NCBI GenBank assembly: GCA_937124585.1
Contig: CAKZKT010000144.1
Span: 1-64,000 of the forward strand
From: an uncultured Anaerolineae bacterium
GTDB taxonomy: Bacteria > Chloroflexota > Anaerolineae > CG2-30-64-16
DNA length: 64,000 nt
Reading direction: 5' to 3'
In this document: positions 24,106 to 33,115 of the stretch, piece after piece
Layout of the letters: each line of letters begins with the position of its first letter
How positions within the stretch are numbered: position 1 is the stretch's first letter
Translations under genes and position numbers: made by a program
The notes under the pieces: generated by a model
Databases searched by the model: none
Told to the model about the DNA's origin: nothing
Seen by the model: only the letters and a program-made list of their open reading frames with translations

Positions 24106-24870
24106 CTAATCCATCAGCAGCCCGCCGTTCACCTCGATCGTCTCGCCGACCAGATAGCTGCTGGACGTGCTGGCCAGGAAGAGGACGACCTGCGCCACCT
24201 CCTCGACCGTGCCGAAGCGGCCGATCGGCACATCGCGCAGCAGCCGGGCTGCCTCGGCAGGCTGATAGCCCACCACCATCATGGCGGTGTCAATTCGCCC
24301 CGGCGCCACCGCGTTCACCCGAATGCCGTGCGGAATGGCCTCTTTGGCCAGCGAACGAGTGAGCGCCAACAGGCCGCCTTTCGCGGCGGCATAGTGGGCG
24401 TGGAACGCGGAGCCGCGACGACCGGAGATGGAAGCCATGTTGACGATGGTGCCCTGCCCCGCCGCCATCATGGCCGGCAGCGCGGCGCGACAACAGTAGA
24501 AGGCGGAGAAGAGATTGGCGCGCAGCACTTCTTCCCACTCCGCGTCGCTGATCTCGACAAACGGCCGCCGCGGAAAGATGCCCGCATTGTTGACCAGGAC
24601 ATCGAGGCGGCCATGTTGTGCCAACACGCCTTCGACGAGGGCGGTCGCCTGCGCGCTGATGCCGACATCTGCCTGCACGGCCACAGCCGTCCCGCCGCGA
24701 GCGGCGGCCTCCTGCACAACGGCCGCAGCCGCAGCGGCATCCGCCCGATAGCAAAATGTAACGGTCGCGTCGCGCTCGGCGAAGGCCAGCACGATCGCCC
24801 GGCCGATCCCGCGCGATCCGCCCGTCACCAGCACGATTTTGCCGGCGAATTCATCGGTGCCGCCCGTCAT
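24106..24870 (-). CDS. Short-chain dehydrogenase/reductase (classical SDR)
   Basis: A 254-residue oxidoreductase with the cofactor motif VTGGSRGIGRAI, NNAG, the catalytic serine in MASISGRRGSA and YAAAK as the Tyr/Lys pair. The tail NGGLLMD fits sugar or polyol dehydrogenases of the FabG-like group. The track frame runs in from the kinase frame; the true ATG at 24870 overlaps the kinase stop (ATGA) with GGAGGG just upstream. The three-gene operon with an FGGY kinase and a 2-hydroxyacid dehydrogenase points to catabolism of a rare sugar or sugar alcohol. Substrate unknown. Confidence 0.85.
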   Translation of the reverse strand: MTGGTDEFAGKIVLVTGGSRGIGRAIVLAFAERDATVTFCYRADAAAAAAVVQEAAARGGTAVAVQADVGISAQATALVEGVLAQHGRLDVLVNNAGIFPRRPFVEISDAEWEEVLRANLFSAFYCCRAALPAMMAAGQGTIVNMASISGRRGSAFHAHYAAAKGGLLALTRSLAKEAIPHGIRVNAVAPGRIDTAMMVVGYQPAEAARLLRDVPIGRFGTVEEVAQVVLFLASTSSSYLVGETIEVNGGLLMD

Positions 24871-26414
24871 CGGCCCTCCGTCTGGGATGCATTCACTGCT
24901 GCGGCCAGCTCGAAGCTGGCCTTCAGCGCAGGATAAAGGCCGAGATAGATCCGATAGGTCGCGTCGTAGCGATCGCGTTGCGCGGCATCCGGCGCGAACG
25001 TGCGCTCGATCTGGCTCAAGCGCTGCACAGCCTCCGCAAACGAACCGTAAACGCCCGTCGCCACGCCGGCCGCCACCGCATCGCCCAGAGGTGCGCCTGT
25101 GGCCGCGCGCGGCAACAGTACGGGAACCTGGAGCACGTCGGCCTTGATCTGGTTCCACAACGCGCTGCGGGCGCCGCCGCCGCCGCACTTCAGCGCGGTG
25201 ATGGGGAAACCGCTCGCCACGGCGGTCTCCGCGTTGTGGCGCAGGCCGAATGCCGCGCCCTCCATGATCGCCCGCACCAGATCGGCTTTGGTCGTGGCGA
25301 GGGACAGGCCAAAGAAGACGCCGCGCGCCGCGCTGTCCCAGAGCGGAGAACGCTCGCCGTACATGTACGGCAGGAAGATCACGCCATTGGCACCGGCCGG
25401 ACTGCGCGCGGCCTCCTGGCTCAGCAGGTCGAAGGGATCCAGTCCCAGCAGCGGCCCGGCCAGCCGTTCGGCCTCGCCCAGCTGATCGCGAAACCAGCGC
25501 AGGCTGCCGCCGCTCGCCACCAGCGCACCGGCCACCAGGTAGCGGCCGGGCACGGCGTGCACGAGCGGGATGAGCGGCCGACCCAGGTATGGCTCGTCGC
25601 TGCAAATCAGCAGGACGGTGGACTGACCGGTCATCTCCACGGCATCCCCCCGGCAGAGCAGCCCGGCCTCGACTGCGGCTGCCGTGCCATCACACATGCC
25701 CGCGATCACCGGCGTGCCGGGCGCCAGGCCGGTGGCCGCGGCCGCCGCGCGCGTCACTTCGCCCACCACCTCGGCGCAGGCCCGCAGCGCCGGCATCTGT
25801 GCCAGGTCGAGCCCCATGGCATCGGCCAGATGGCCGGCGTAGTCCAGACGTCGGCTGTCGAAGAAGAGGGTCAGCGGGCCGTGCGAGACATCCATGCTGC
25901 GTGCAGCACACAACCTGTTGACCAGGTAGCCGTTCGCCTGCAAAACGGCGGCAGTCTGACGATAGACGTCCGGCTCATGCCGGCGCAGCCAGAGCCATTT
26001 GGGGGCCAGGTAGTACGGATCAATCCGACCGCCGTTCGCCGCAGCAATGGCGTCTTCGCCGACCTGCTGGCGCAGCCACGCGCATTCGGCCTCGCTGCGG
26101 CGGTCGAGCCAGAGGAGCGCCGGCCGCAGCGGCATGCCGGCCGCATCCACTGGCGCTACGGCCGGCGCCTGGCCGCTGACGCCAATGCCGGCGATGGCGC
26201 GCGGATCGGCCCCGGCCCGGGCGATCACCTGCGGCAGCACCGCGCACGCCGCGCGCCACCAGTCCTCCGGATCTTGTTCGGCCCAGTTGGGATGAGGATA
26301 GCGGGTCGGATATTCCCGGCTCGCCTGCGCCAGGAGCGTGCCATCCGCGTCGCACAGCACGGCCTTGAGGCCGGTCGTGCCGACATCTATGCCGAGGAGG
26401 AGCGGAGCTGACAT
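24867..26414 (-). CDS. FGGY-family carbohydrate kinase (xylulokinase-like)
   Basis: A 515-residue kinase beginning LLLGIDVGTTGLKAVLCDAD, with GVSGQAPAVAPVD, WLDRRSEAE and a C-terminal ATP-site KCGGGGARSALWNQIKADVL typical of the FGGY family near xylulokinase. It would phosphorylate a ketose or related polyol in the cytosol. It starts 13 bp after the upstream dehydrogenase gene with GGGAGA 6 nt before the ATG and overlaps the SDR start. The residues that select substrate were not assigned, so xylulose is only the default guess. Confidence 0.85.
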   Translation of the reverse strand: MSAPLLLGIDVGTTGLKAVLCDADGTLLAQASREYPTRYPHPNWAEQDPEDWWRAACAVLPQVIARAGADPRAIAGIGVSGQAPAVAPVDAAGMPLRPALLWLDRRSEAECAWLRQQVGEDAIAAANGGRIDPYYLAPKWLWLRRHEPDVYRQTAAVLQANGYLVNRLCAARSMDVSHGPLTLFFDSRRLDYAGHLADAMGLDLAQMPALRACAEVVGEVTRAAAAATGLAPGTPVIAGMCDGTAAAVEAGLLCRGDAVEMTGQSTVLLICSDEPYLGRPLIPLVHAVPGRYLVAGALVASGGSLRWFRDQLGEAERLAGPLLGLDPFDLLSQEAARSPAGANGVIFLPYMYGERSPLWDSAARGVFFGLSLATTKADLVRAIMEGAAFGLRHNAETAVASGFPITALKCGGGGARSALWNQIKADVLQVPVLLPRAATGAPLGDAVAAGVATGVYGSFAEAVQRLSQIERTFAPDAAQRDRYDATYRIYLGLYPALKASFELAAAVNASQTEGR

Positions 26415-26427
26415 TGCGGTTCTCCCG

Positions 26428-27495
26428 TCACAGGGGCCAGCGCAGCGCGGTGGCCAGCGTCGCCGGATTCGCGCAGTTGACCGGCGTGCGGCCCACGATC
26501 CACGCGGCGATATCCGTGCACACCATCTCGGCTGCCTGGTACACCGATTGCTGCGAACAGCCGGCGATGTGGGGTGTCAGGGTGACGTTCGGCAGCCTCA
26601 ACAGAGGCGAATCGGGGGTCGGCGGCTCCTGGGCAAAGGTCTCCAGGCCGGCGCCTGCCAGATGCCCGTCGGTCAACGCGCGGTAGAGCGCGTCGTAGTC
26701 CACTAGCGGACCGCGCGCCGTGTTGATGAAATAGGCGCCCCGCTTCATGCGCCGGAACTGCCGCTCGCCGATGAAGCCACGCGTCTCGGGCGTGACGCGC
26801 GCGTGCAGGCTGACGATGTCCGACTCGGCCAGCAATATGTCCATGTCGAACACGCGCTCGGCGCCCCTGGCGATGAACACCGCATCGGCGACATACGGGT
26901 CATAGGCTAGGACGCGCACCCCGAACGGTCGGAGCAATTCGGGCATGAGCGACCCGATATGGCCGAAGCCGATCAGGCCGACCGTTTGCCCGTGGAGCTC
27001 GCGCGGGGCCCGGTCGAAGCGATAGAGGTCGCTGCGCCAGATGCCCTGTGCCAGCGCTGCGTGTCCGCGCGCCAGGTTGCGCGTCTCGGCAACGATCAGC
27101 CCGACGCAGAACTCGGCCACGGCGCGCGCGTTGCGGCCCGGCGCGATCATGACCGGGATGCCGCGCGCCGTGGCCGCAGCCACGTTGATGTTGACCGCCT
27201 CGGTGCGCGTGCAGCCGATGACGCGCAGCCCCGACAGGCGCGCGAGCACCGCCTCCGTGATCGGCGGCATGTGGCTCAGGATGATCTCGGCATCCGCGGC
27301 CAGGGCGATCACATCTTCCGGCCGGCCGACGAACTCGCGGATCTCCGCGTTGTGCTGCGCCGGCTCGTCCGGATAGCCGAGCTCCATCGCGGCGCAGTGA
27401 AGCGGCCCGACCAGCGGCTCCAGGTGCCGGCGCAAAGTCTCCTCGAGGATGGCGGCCCGCACGAACAGGTCGCCGAAGATGGCGATGTGAAGCAA
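26428..27495 (-). CDS. NAD-dependent 2-hydroxyacid dehydrogenase (PGDH-like)
   Basis: A 355-residue D-isomer-specific 2-hydroxyacid dehydrogenase. The NAD-binding motif is VGLIGFGHIGSLM, the substrate-side block is YFINTARGPLVDYDAL, and the catalytic His is in LTPHIAGCSQQS. Proteins of this branch are often encoded in sugar-kinase operons and may reduce a sugar-derived 2-keto acid. The start is TTG, supported by GGAGGT 6 nt upstream; no ATG fits. It is the first gene of a three-gene minus-strand operon and is divergent from the VOC gene across a 141-bp gap. Confidence 0.83.
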   Translation of the reverse strand: MLHIAIFGDLFVRAAILEETLRRHLEPLVGPLHCAAMELGYPDEPAQHNAEIREFVGRPEDVIALAADAEIILSHMPPITEAVLARLSGLRVIGCTRTEAVNINVAAATARGIPVMIAPGRNARAVAEFCVGLIVAETRNLARGHAALAQGIWRSDLYRFDRAPRELHGQTVGLIGFGHIGSLMPELLRPFGVRVLAYDPYVADAVFIARGAERVFDMDILLAESDIVSLHARVTPETRGFIGERQFRRMKRGAYFINTARGPLVDYDALYRALTDGHLAGAGLETFAQEPPTPDSPLLRLPNVTLTPHIAGCSQQSVYQAAEMVCTDIAAWIVGRTPVNCANPATLATALRWPL

Positions 27496-27517
27496 ACCAC
27501 GACCTCCAGAACGCGAT

Positions 27518-27546
27518 TTGACCGACTAGCAAATTTGTTCTATAAT
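27518..27546 (+). promoter_or_regulatory. Near-consensus sigma-70-type promoter of the VOC gene
   Basis: TTGACC, 17 bp, TATAAT. It gives an expected leader of about 84 nt to the VOC gene, whose ATG has GGAGGAGG 6 nt upstream. The -35 starts 22 bp from the divergent TTG start of the hydroxyacid dehydrogenase, so the two transcription units may compete or be co-regulated. Confidence 0.8.
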
Positions 27547-27636
27547 CTCAGCGTATCCGTTCAGGGCTGTCACCGACGAGGAACGCATCGCCGGGCAGAC
27601 AGGATCAGTGCGCCATGCACGTGGAGGAGGAATCCT

Positions 27637-28041
27637 ATGCAAACCCGTTTCGGACACATCCAGTTCAACGTCCAACCCGCCAATCTGTCGTTCTACAAGG
27701 AATTGATAACCTTCCTAGGCTGGCCCGTCATCATGGAGGGGGACGACTTCTTCGGCGTGGGCGGGCCAACCGGCGACAGCCTCTGGTTCATCGGCTACGT
27801 CAAGCCGGTGAGCAATGACTACGATGGGCCGGGGATGAATCACATTGCGCTGGCTGCCGCCTCGCAGGCCGACGTGGATGCGGTCGTCGCCTATCTCGCC
27901 GATCGCGGCGTGCCGGCGCTCTTCGAGACCCCACGTCACCGGCCCGAATTTGCCCGTGGCCCCGATCAGACCTACTACCAGGTCATGTTCGAGTCGCCCG
28001 ACCGCATTCTGTGGGAAGTGGTGTACATCGGGCCGAAATGA
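27637..28041 (+). CDS. VOC (glyoxalase/dioxygenase superfamily) protein
   Basis: A 134-residue single VOC-domain protein: FGHIQFNVQPANLSFYKEL at the N-terminus, a central MNHIALAA and a C-terminal QVMFESPDRILWEVVYIG. Metal-ligand candidates are the two His and the terminal Glu. VOC enzymes include glyoxalase I, fosfomycin-type transferases and dioxygenases; no feature selects among them. The ATG with a strong SD replaces the long track frame starting at 26959, which is a shadow of the opposite gene. It stands as a single gene with its own promoter and is closed by a perfect hairpin. Confidence 0.82.
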   Translation: MQTRFGHIQFNVQPANLSFYKELITFLGWPVIMEGDDFFGVGGPTGDSLWFIGYVKPVSNDYDGPGMNHIALAAASQADVDAVVAYLADRGVPALFETPRHRPEFARGPDQTYYQVMFESPDRILWEVVYIGPK

Positions 28042-28050
28042 TGGCCGGAT

Positions 28051-28089
28051 GGTTGGAAGGTTGAACCGGCTGCCTGCAACCTTCCAACC
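28051..28089. terminator. Hairpin between convergent genes
   Basis: GGTTGGAAGGTTG and CAACCTTCCAACC form a perfect 13-bp stem with a 13-nt loop. It begins 10 bp after the VOC stop and ends 8 bp before the stop of the convergent isomerase gene. There is no clear U-tract on either strand, so factor-assisted or weak bidirectional termination is inferred. Confidence 0.65.
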
Positions 28090-28096
28090 CATCTCC

Positions 28097-28894
28097 TCAC
28101 CGCGCGCCGCAGGCCTGCAGGCACGCCTGCATGTGGCCGCGCGCCTCGGCGGCGATGATGGCGCACTGGATCACATCGTAGTTTTTCGCGCCGATCACTT
28201 CCAGGTCCAGCGGACCGGTGTAGCCGGCCTCGTGCAGCACCCGCACATAGCCGAGCAGATTGATATCTCCGCGACCGTTGGCCTGCATCTCCGGCTTGCC
28301 CGGGCTTTGCTGACGGCCCTTGCAGTCGCGGATGTGTACGTGCTTGACGCGCTGCACTACCGCTTTGATCGCTTCGACCGGATCTTCGCCTCCGCGGTAG
28401 ATGTGCGAGGGGTCCATGTCCACGCCGAACGCGGGCGAAGTGATCGCTTCCATCAGCCGCAGGGTGGTGGGCGTGTTCCAGATCGCTGCGCCGACGTGCG
28501 CCTTCACGCAGAGGGTGACGCCGTAGCGTTCGGCCATCTGACAGAGCCGGCCGATCGAGTCCACCACCTGTTGGAAGCTGGCCTCATCCCCGCTCTTGCC
28601 GCCCGGCCCGCAGTTGACGATCGGAATGCCGAGGGCGACCGCGGCCTGAAACGCCTTTTCCATCTTCACCGGATCCTGGGACGGCTGTTCCATGGCCAGC
28701 AGCTCCAGGCCATATTCCGCCGACAGCCGTTTGATCTCCGGCACCAGCTCCTGCCAGCGATCCAGCACCAGGTGTTCGCTCATGCCGTCAATCGCCGACA
28801 ATTCGATACCGTCATAACCGGCCATGGCGATGTATTTGAACGCCGTCTCCAGGCTGTGGCCGCCGAAAAGGACCGAATTGGCTCCGAGTTTCAT
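28097..28894 (-). CDS. Sugar phosphate isomerase/epimerase family (xylose-isomerase-like TIM barrel)
   Basis: A 265-residue AP-endonuclease-2-fold TIM barrel. Metal-binding candidates are the Glu in ELLAMEQPS, the His in CVKAHVGAA, the Asp/His in VDMDPSHIYRGG and the Glu in LDLEVIG. Members isomerise or epimerise sugars and inosose derivatives, often beside Gfo/Idh/MocA dehydrogenases as here. The start at MKLGANSV has GGAGA 7 nt upstream. It probably belongs to the same catabolic set as the two oxidoreductases that follow upstream. Substrate unassigned. Confidence 0.82.
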   Translation of the reverse strand: MKLGANSVLFGGHSLETAFKYIAMAGYDGIELSAIDGMSEHLVLDRWQELVPEIKRLSAEYGLELLAMEQPSQDPVKMEKAFQAAVALGIPIVNCGPGGKSGDEASFQQVVDSIGRLCQMAERYGVTLCVKAHVGAAIWNTPTTLRLMEAITSPAFGVDMDPSHIYRGGEDPVEAIKAVVQRVKHVHIRDCKGRQQSPGKPEMQANGRGDINLLGYVRVLHEAGYTGPLDLEVIGAKNYDVIQCAIIAAEARGHMQACLQACGAR

Positions 28895-28931
28895 GGGTGT
28901 ATCTCCAGGTGAGATCCTCCTCGCCTGCCCT

Positions 28932-28950
28932 CGCTCCCTTCCAGGGAGCG
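28932..28950. repeat. Short GC hairpin in an operon spacer
   Basis: CGCTCCCT and AGGGAGCG flank a 3-nt loop, and flanking G-C/G-U pairs can extend the stem to about 12 bp. It lies in the 87-bp spacer between two minus-strand genes. No U-tract follows, so a processing or mRNA-stabilising stem is more likely than a terminator. Confidence 0.45.
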
Positions 28951-28981
28951 GGGGGCGGGGGAGTGAGGGTCGCGGCCGGCG

Positions 28982-30085
28982 TCAATCCAGCAGCTTCTGC
29001 GGGTCGCCGTGCAGGTTCGGCAGAGGATGCGGCCGCACCATGGCGCCGCCGCTCTCGTACGATTCGATGACGGCCCAGGTGTACTCCAGCGTCGCCAGCG
29101 CATCGCGGCCAGAGGCCCGCAAATCCTCGTGGAAGACACCGTTGGTCACATCTTCGAGAAAAGCGTGAATGCGTCGCGGGAAGGTCTGGTTGAAATCCTT
29201 GATGCCGCTGTCGAACACCTCGGTGGGCGGCAGGGTGCCCATCGGGTTGCCGCCCGCCTTCCAGTAATAGAGCTTCTCGATGCAATTTTCGATGCAGAAA
29301 GCGCCCTTCGTGCCGGCCACCTCCAGGCTCCACCAGCCGCCCAGGCCCCACGGCGCATCCCCGCGCTGGCTGATCAGGCTGCCGACGCAGCCGTTGGCAA
29401 AGCGGAGGTTGATGCTGGCGACCGACAGCATCACGTCATTGGCGCGACGACGATGGCCAGGCCGCTCGACGAACGCCTGTACATGGGTGATGTCGCCGCA
29501 GAAATAGCGCATGCAGGCGAACGGATGCGCCAGGAACGCCTTCAGATGCGCGTAAGGCCAGCCGGGCAGCCGGGTGCCCGGGCCGGCGCCGCGGTAGCCC
29601 TCTTCACCGCCGTTGAAGCCAACTTTGTGGAGGCAATAAATCTGCTCGCCGATGGCGCCTTGCTTGATGTACTGCATTGCCCGCTCGGCGGTCGGCGTGA
29701 AGTAGTGGTTCAGGTTGCAGCCGAGATAAAGCTTCTTCTCGGCCGCTTTCGCCACCATCTGCCGGGCTTCGATGATGTTGTTGGAGATCGGCTTCTCCAC
29801 CAGCACGTGCTTGCCGGCCTCCAACGCCTCCATCACCGGCTCGAAATGCCAGCTACCGTTCTCGAACCCGCCCGTGGTCACGTCCACGATGTCGAGTTCC
29901 TCGTGCTTGAGCATCTCGGTCAAGCTATAATACGCCCGCACGCCATACTTCTCGGCCGCGGCATCCGCTCGCGCCTTCACCACGTCGCACACGGCGACCA
30001 ACTCGGCGAGGGGATCGTTTTTGTGACAGGTGGCATGCTGGTTCCCGATCCCGCGCAAGCCCACCACACCGACTTTGAGAGCCAT
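28982..30085 (-). CDS. Gfo/Idh/MocA family oxidoreductase (first)
   Basis: A 367-residue NAD(P)-dependent oxidoreductase. The Rossmann start is VGVVGLRGIGNQHATCH, the family signature is VLVEKPISNN and the C-terminal alpha/beta substrate domain contains GWPYAHLKAFLAHPFACMRYF. Such enzymes oxidise hydroxyl groups of sugars, inositols or their derivatives. It is adjacent to a paralogue (18-bp gap) and to a xylose-isomerase-like protein, an arrangement typical of inositol-like or rare-sugar pathways. An AAAGGA lies 9 nt before the ATG. Substrate unknown. Confidence 0.83.
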   Translation of the reverse strand: MALKVGVVGLRGIGNQHATCHKNDPLAELVAVCDVVKARADAAAEKYGVRAYYSLTEMLKHEELDIVDVTTGGFENGSWHFEPVMEALEAGKHVLVEKPISNNIIEARQMVAKAAEKKLYLGCNLNHYFTPTAERAMQYIKQGAIGEQIYCLHKVGFNGGEEGYRGAGPGTRLPGWPYAHLKAFLAHPFACMRYFCGDITHVQAFVERPGHRRRANDVMLSVASINLRFANGCVGSLISQRGDAPWGLGGWWSLEVAGTKGAFCIENCIEKLYYWKAGGNPMGTLPPTEVFDSGIKDFNQTFPRRIHAFLEDVTNGVFHEDLRASGRDALATLEYTWAVIESYESGGAMVRPHPLPNLHGDPQKLLD

Positions 30086-30103
30086 TTGTGTCCATCCTTT
30101 CCG

Positions 30104-31096
30104 TTATTTCACGTACACGATCTTCCCCGTTTCCAGCGACTCGATCGCCGCCTGCAAGACTTTTTGCGCAGCCAGGCCATCGGCGCCCGAACCGTCAATC
30201 TCTTCCGGTTTGACGCCCTCCGTCACTTGCTGCAGGAATTTGTGGATGCGGTTGCGGAAGGTATCCTCGAAATCGCGGTGGCCGCCGAACACCGGGTTGG
30301 AGTAGACGCGCTTCTCCAGGTCGCCGGCCGGGTAGAGGGTGACCTCCCGCCACATGTCCTCCAGGACAAAGCGGCCCTTCGTGCCGGCCACCTCACAGCG
30401 CTCCATCGGATGGCCGCGCTCGATGTCGTAGGAGGCGGTCAGGCCGCCCACCACGCCGTTCACGAACTTCATGCTGAAGTGCGCGGTGGACCAGATGCGC
30501 CGGCCCGGCGCCTTCTGTGCGAAACACTGCACGGCCTCCACATCGCCGCAGAAGTGGCGCATCACATCCACGCTGTGCGGATTGAGCGCCTTGATCATGT
30601 AATAGGGCGAGCTTTCGGCCGGGTTCTTGATCCACATGCTCATGTTGATGAAGAGCAGATGGCCCAGTCGGCCCTCGTTTTGCCAGCGTTTCGCCACATA
30701 GGTGGCCTCGGTGAAACGATGGTTCAGGTTAATGCCGTAGCACAGCCCTTTCTCGCGCGCCTTCGCCACCATTTCCTCGGCCTGCGCGATATCGTTGGAG
30801 ATCGGCTTCTCGCCCAGGACATGGCAGCCGGCCTCGAGTGCCTGCATGGTCGGCAGATAGTGATCGCTGCCGTACTCGTAGCCGCCCGTGGTGATGCTGC
30901 ACACGTCCGGCTTCAGGGCGTCCAGCATCTGCTGGGCGTCGTAGAATGCGGGCACGCCGTGCTGCGCCGCCGCCGCATCGGCGCGCTCGCGGATGATATC
31001 GCACACGCCCACCAGTTCGGCCAATGGGTCTTCTTTATAGATCTTCGCATGGCGGTTGCCGATCGGCCCCATGCCGATGACGCAGACTCGGAGCAT
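30104..31096 (-). CDS. Gfo/Idh/MocA family oxidoreductase (second)
   Basis: A 330-residue paralogue of the neighbouring oxidoreductase, sharing TTGGYEYGSDHYLPTMQALEAG and the EKPISND signature, with the Rossmann start VCVIGMGPIGNRHAKIY. The catalytic region includes MIKALNPHSVDVMRHF. The ATG at 31096 is chosen because GAGG lies 7 nt upstream; the GTG two codons earlier is too close to it. Adjacent paralogues of this family often catalyse successive oxidation and reduction steps on one substrate, but this is inference. Confidence 0.83.
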   Translation of the reverse strand: MLRVCVIGMGPIGNRHAKIYKEDPLAELVGVCDIIRERADAAAAQHGVPAFYDAQQMLDALKPDVCSITTGGYEYGSDHYLPTMQALEAGCHVLGEKPISNDIAQAEEMVAKAREKGLCYGINLNHRFTEATYVAKRWQNEGRLGHLLFINMSMWIKNPAESSPYYMIKALNPHSVDVMRHFCGDVEAVQCFAQKAPGRRIWSTAHFSMKFVNGVVGGLTASYDIERGHPMERCEVAGTKGRFVLEDMWREVTLYPAGDLEKRVYSNPVFGGHRDFEDTFRNRIHKFLQQVTEGVKPEEIDGSGADGLAAQKVLQAAIESLETGKIVYVK

Positions 31097-31121
31097 TTTC
31101 ACGCCTCGCGCAAAATAACTC

Positions 31122-32342
31122 TCAATCCACCAGCGCCTGATACGTCAGCGCCTTGAACTGCTGATGGATCGGGAAGGTCCATGCCTGGTGCTGGGTCATC
31201 AGCAGGCCATAGAGCGCCTGCTTGCGATCCACCCAAAAATAGGTGGCGAACGCGCCATCCCAGCCGAACTCGCCGACCGAGCCGGCCCGACCCGACGCAG
31301 CCACGTCGGTGAGCACGCGCATTCCCAGGCCATAGCCGTAGCCGGAGTTTTTCAGGATGCCCGGTCGCTGCTCGTAGGGCATCGCCTGCGCCGGTGCCTG
31401 GTTCATCTCCATGAGCGCCACCGTGTGCGGGCTGAGCAGCCGGACGCCGTTCAGCTCGCCGCCGTTGACCAGCATCTGGGCGAAGCGACCATAGTCGCCG
31501 ACCGTGGAGAAGAGCCCGCCGCCGCCCGACAAGAAGGCAGGTGGCTCGGTCGGCACAGGCAGGTCGACGCGCGCTAGCCCGGCGCCCTCTTGCGGTGTGA
31601 TGTAGATTTTGGCCAGGCGCGGCAGCTTCTCGGCCGGCACGTAAAAAGCGGTGTCGGTCATGCCCAGCGGCTCGAAGAGGCGCTCCTGCAAGAAGACATC
31701 GAGCGGCTTCCCGGAGATCAGCTCGACCAGGTAGCCGAGGATGTCAATCGAGAGGCTATAGCGCCACTGCGTGCCCGGCTGGAATGCCAGCGGCAGCTTC
31801 GCCAACGCCTCGATCAGATCCTTATTGCCCAGCCGCGCGCCTGGCGCGTAGAAATGCAGCAGGCTGGCGCCTGCCTGATGATACAACGCGTCGATCGGGT
31901 CCTGCGGATCGAAGCCGTAGCTGAAGCCGGCGGTGTGCGTGAAGAGATGGCGAAAAGTGATCGGCCATTCGAGCGACGCAACGTCGTAGCCGCTCTCGGT
32001 TCGTTTGACGAAGACTTTGAGGTCTTTGAAGGCCGGGATGAACTCGTACACGAAGGTGTTCAGGTCAAACCAACCTTCCTCGTACAACATCATGGCGGCG
32101 ATGCTGGTGATCGGCTTGGTCATCGAGGCGATGCGGAAGATGGTATCGAACTGCATCTCGACGCCGGCCTCGACGTCGGCCCAGCCGAACTTCTCCAGAT
32201 AAAAGGTCTGGCCGCGTCGCGCCGCCGTGGCGACGATGCCGGCCAGCTTCTTCTCGGCAACGTAACGCTGCAACACCGCGCTGATGCGCTTCAGTCGCTC
32301 GGCCGAGACCCCGACCTGAGCGGGTGGTTCGGATACGATCAT
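31122..32342 (-). CDS. Serine hydrolase, beta-lactamase/esterase family VIII
   Basis: A 406-residue protein of the class C beta-lactamase fold. The nucleophile motif is SMTK (in IFRIASMTKPITSIA), the tyrosine motif is YSLS, and the C-terminal GWDGAFATYFWVD replaces the KTG triad, which is the usual pattern for family VIII carboxylesterases such as EstB. No signal peptide is seen, so it is probably cytosolic and not an antibiotic-resistance enzyme. It overlaps the sulfotransferase gene by 4 bp (ATGA), and GAGGAGG lies 7 nt before its ATG. Natural ester substrate unknown. Confidence 0.85.
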   Translation of the reverse strand: MIVSEPPAQVGVSAERLKRISAVLQRYVAEKKLAGIVATAARRGQTFYLEKFGWADVEAGVEMQFDTIFRIASMTKPITSIAAMMLYEEGWFDLNTFVYEFIPAFKDLKVFVKRTESGYDVASLEWPITFRHLFTHTAGFSYGFDPQDPIDALYHQAGASLLHFYAPGARLGNKDLIEALAKLPLAFQPGTQWRYSLSIDILGYLVELISGKPLDVFLQERLFEPLGMTDTAFYVPAEKLPRLAKIYITPQEGAGLARVDLPVPTEPPAFLSGGGGLFSTVGDYGRFAQMLVNGGELNGVRLLSPHTVALMEMNQAPAQAMPYEQRPGILKNSGYGYGLGMRVLTDVAASGRAGSVGEFGWDGAFATYFWVDRKQALYGLLMTQHQAWTFPIHQQFKALTYQALVD

Positions 32343-33115
32343 GATCTGACCTCCTCATCTGCCCGCTCCTGAGCGGGCGGGCGCGCTGCTTCCTCCGGCA
32401 ACGGATAGCCATAGGCTCGCATGGCCGGTTCCAGAAAGTCGAAATAATTCACCCCATCGTCCTGCCGCCAACGGTCCACCGTTTCCGGCCGCACCGGTAT
32501 CTTGGCCAACTTAATGCCCAGGAAATCCTCCAGGCGGGCCAGCGTCTCGTCCTGGCGCAGAACGAAGTCCTCGAAACGCACCTCGATCCAGTGCGCGGGC
32601 TTGGGCGTCGCCTGCACCAGGTCGTACTGATATTTCCAGGAGATCGCCCGGCGCAGGCGGATGTCCTCGGTGCAGGGATATGCGATCCCGAAATCGCGCA
32701 GGTCATCGGTCAGATGGCGGTTCAGGATGCAATCGCGCGGGTTTCGGATCCAAAAGATGTACCGCGCTTCGGGGAACATGCGGACGATCCAGGGGAAAAC
32801 CAGGGTAGTCTCCGGGATCTTCCAGCCTTTGTGCTCGGCCGGACTTTCCCGCACTGAGGTGAGATAGGTCTCGATCAGGGAGGTGAATTCGGCGGGGATC
32901 TCCATGTCGAAGACCTGATCCCAATTCCACTCCAGCCCGCCGCGCCAGCGCACGTAGCGGGCAAAGACACGGCACGCATCGTACATCGCCTCTGGCGGCA
33001 ACAGATCGCCCGAGACGTTGAGCGGCGCGCCCATGAAGACGCCAGAGGCCGACAGGGTATGCGACATGATGCGCGTCCCCGAATGGCCCCGGCCGATCAC
33101 AGTGATGAGTGTCAT
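32339..33115 (-). CDS. Sulfotransferase-family protein
   Basis: A 258-residue protein with the PAPS 5'-phosphosulfate loop VIGRGHSGTRIMS at the N-terminus and the 3'-phosphate motif FWIRNPRDCILN near residue 125. A GIKLAKIPV tail segment is also seen in this family. It should transfer sulfate from PAPS to a hydroxyl group of a carbohydrate or lipid. It is the first gene of a two-gene operon with a serine hydrolase and starts after GGAGCGGCGT. The leader runs about 180 nt from a perfect consensus promoter inside the end of trmFO. Confidence 0.75.
   Translation of the reverse strand: MTLITVIGRGHSGTRIMSHTLSASGVFMGAPLNVSGDLLPPEAMYDACRVFARYVRWRGGLEWNWDQVFDMEIPAEFTSLIETYLTSVRESPAEHKGWKIPETTLVFPWIVRMFPEARYIFWIRNPRDCILNRHLTDDLRDFGIAYPCTEDIRLRRAISWKYQYDLVQATPKPAHWIEVRFEDFVLRQDETLARLEDFLGIKLAKIPVRPETVDRWRQDDGVNYFDFLEPAMRAYGYPLPEEAARPPAQERADEEVRS

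Noticed and set aside
31122-32342. Antibiotic-resistance beta-lactamase
   Set aside because: There is no signal peptide, and YSLS plus GWDGAF motifs fit family VIII esterases better than class C beta-lactamases.
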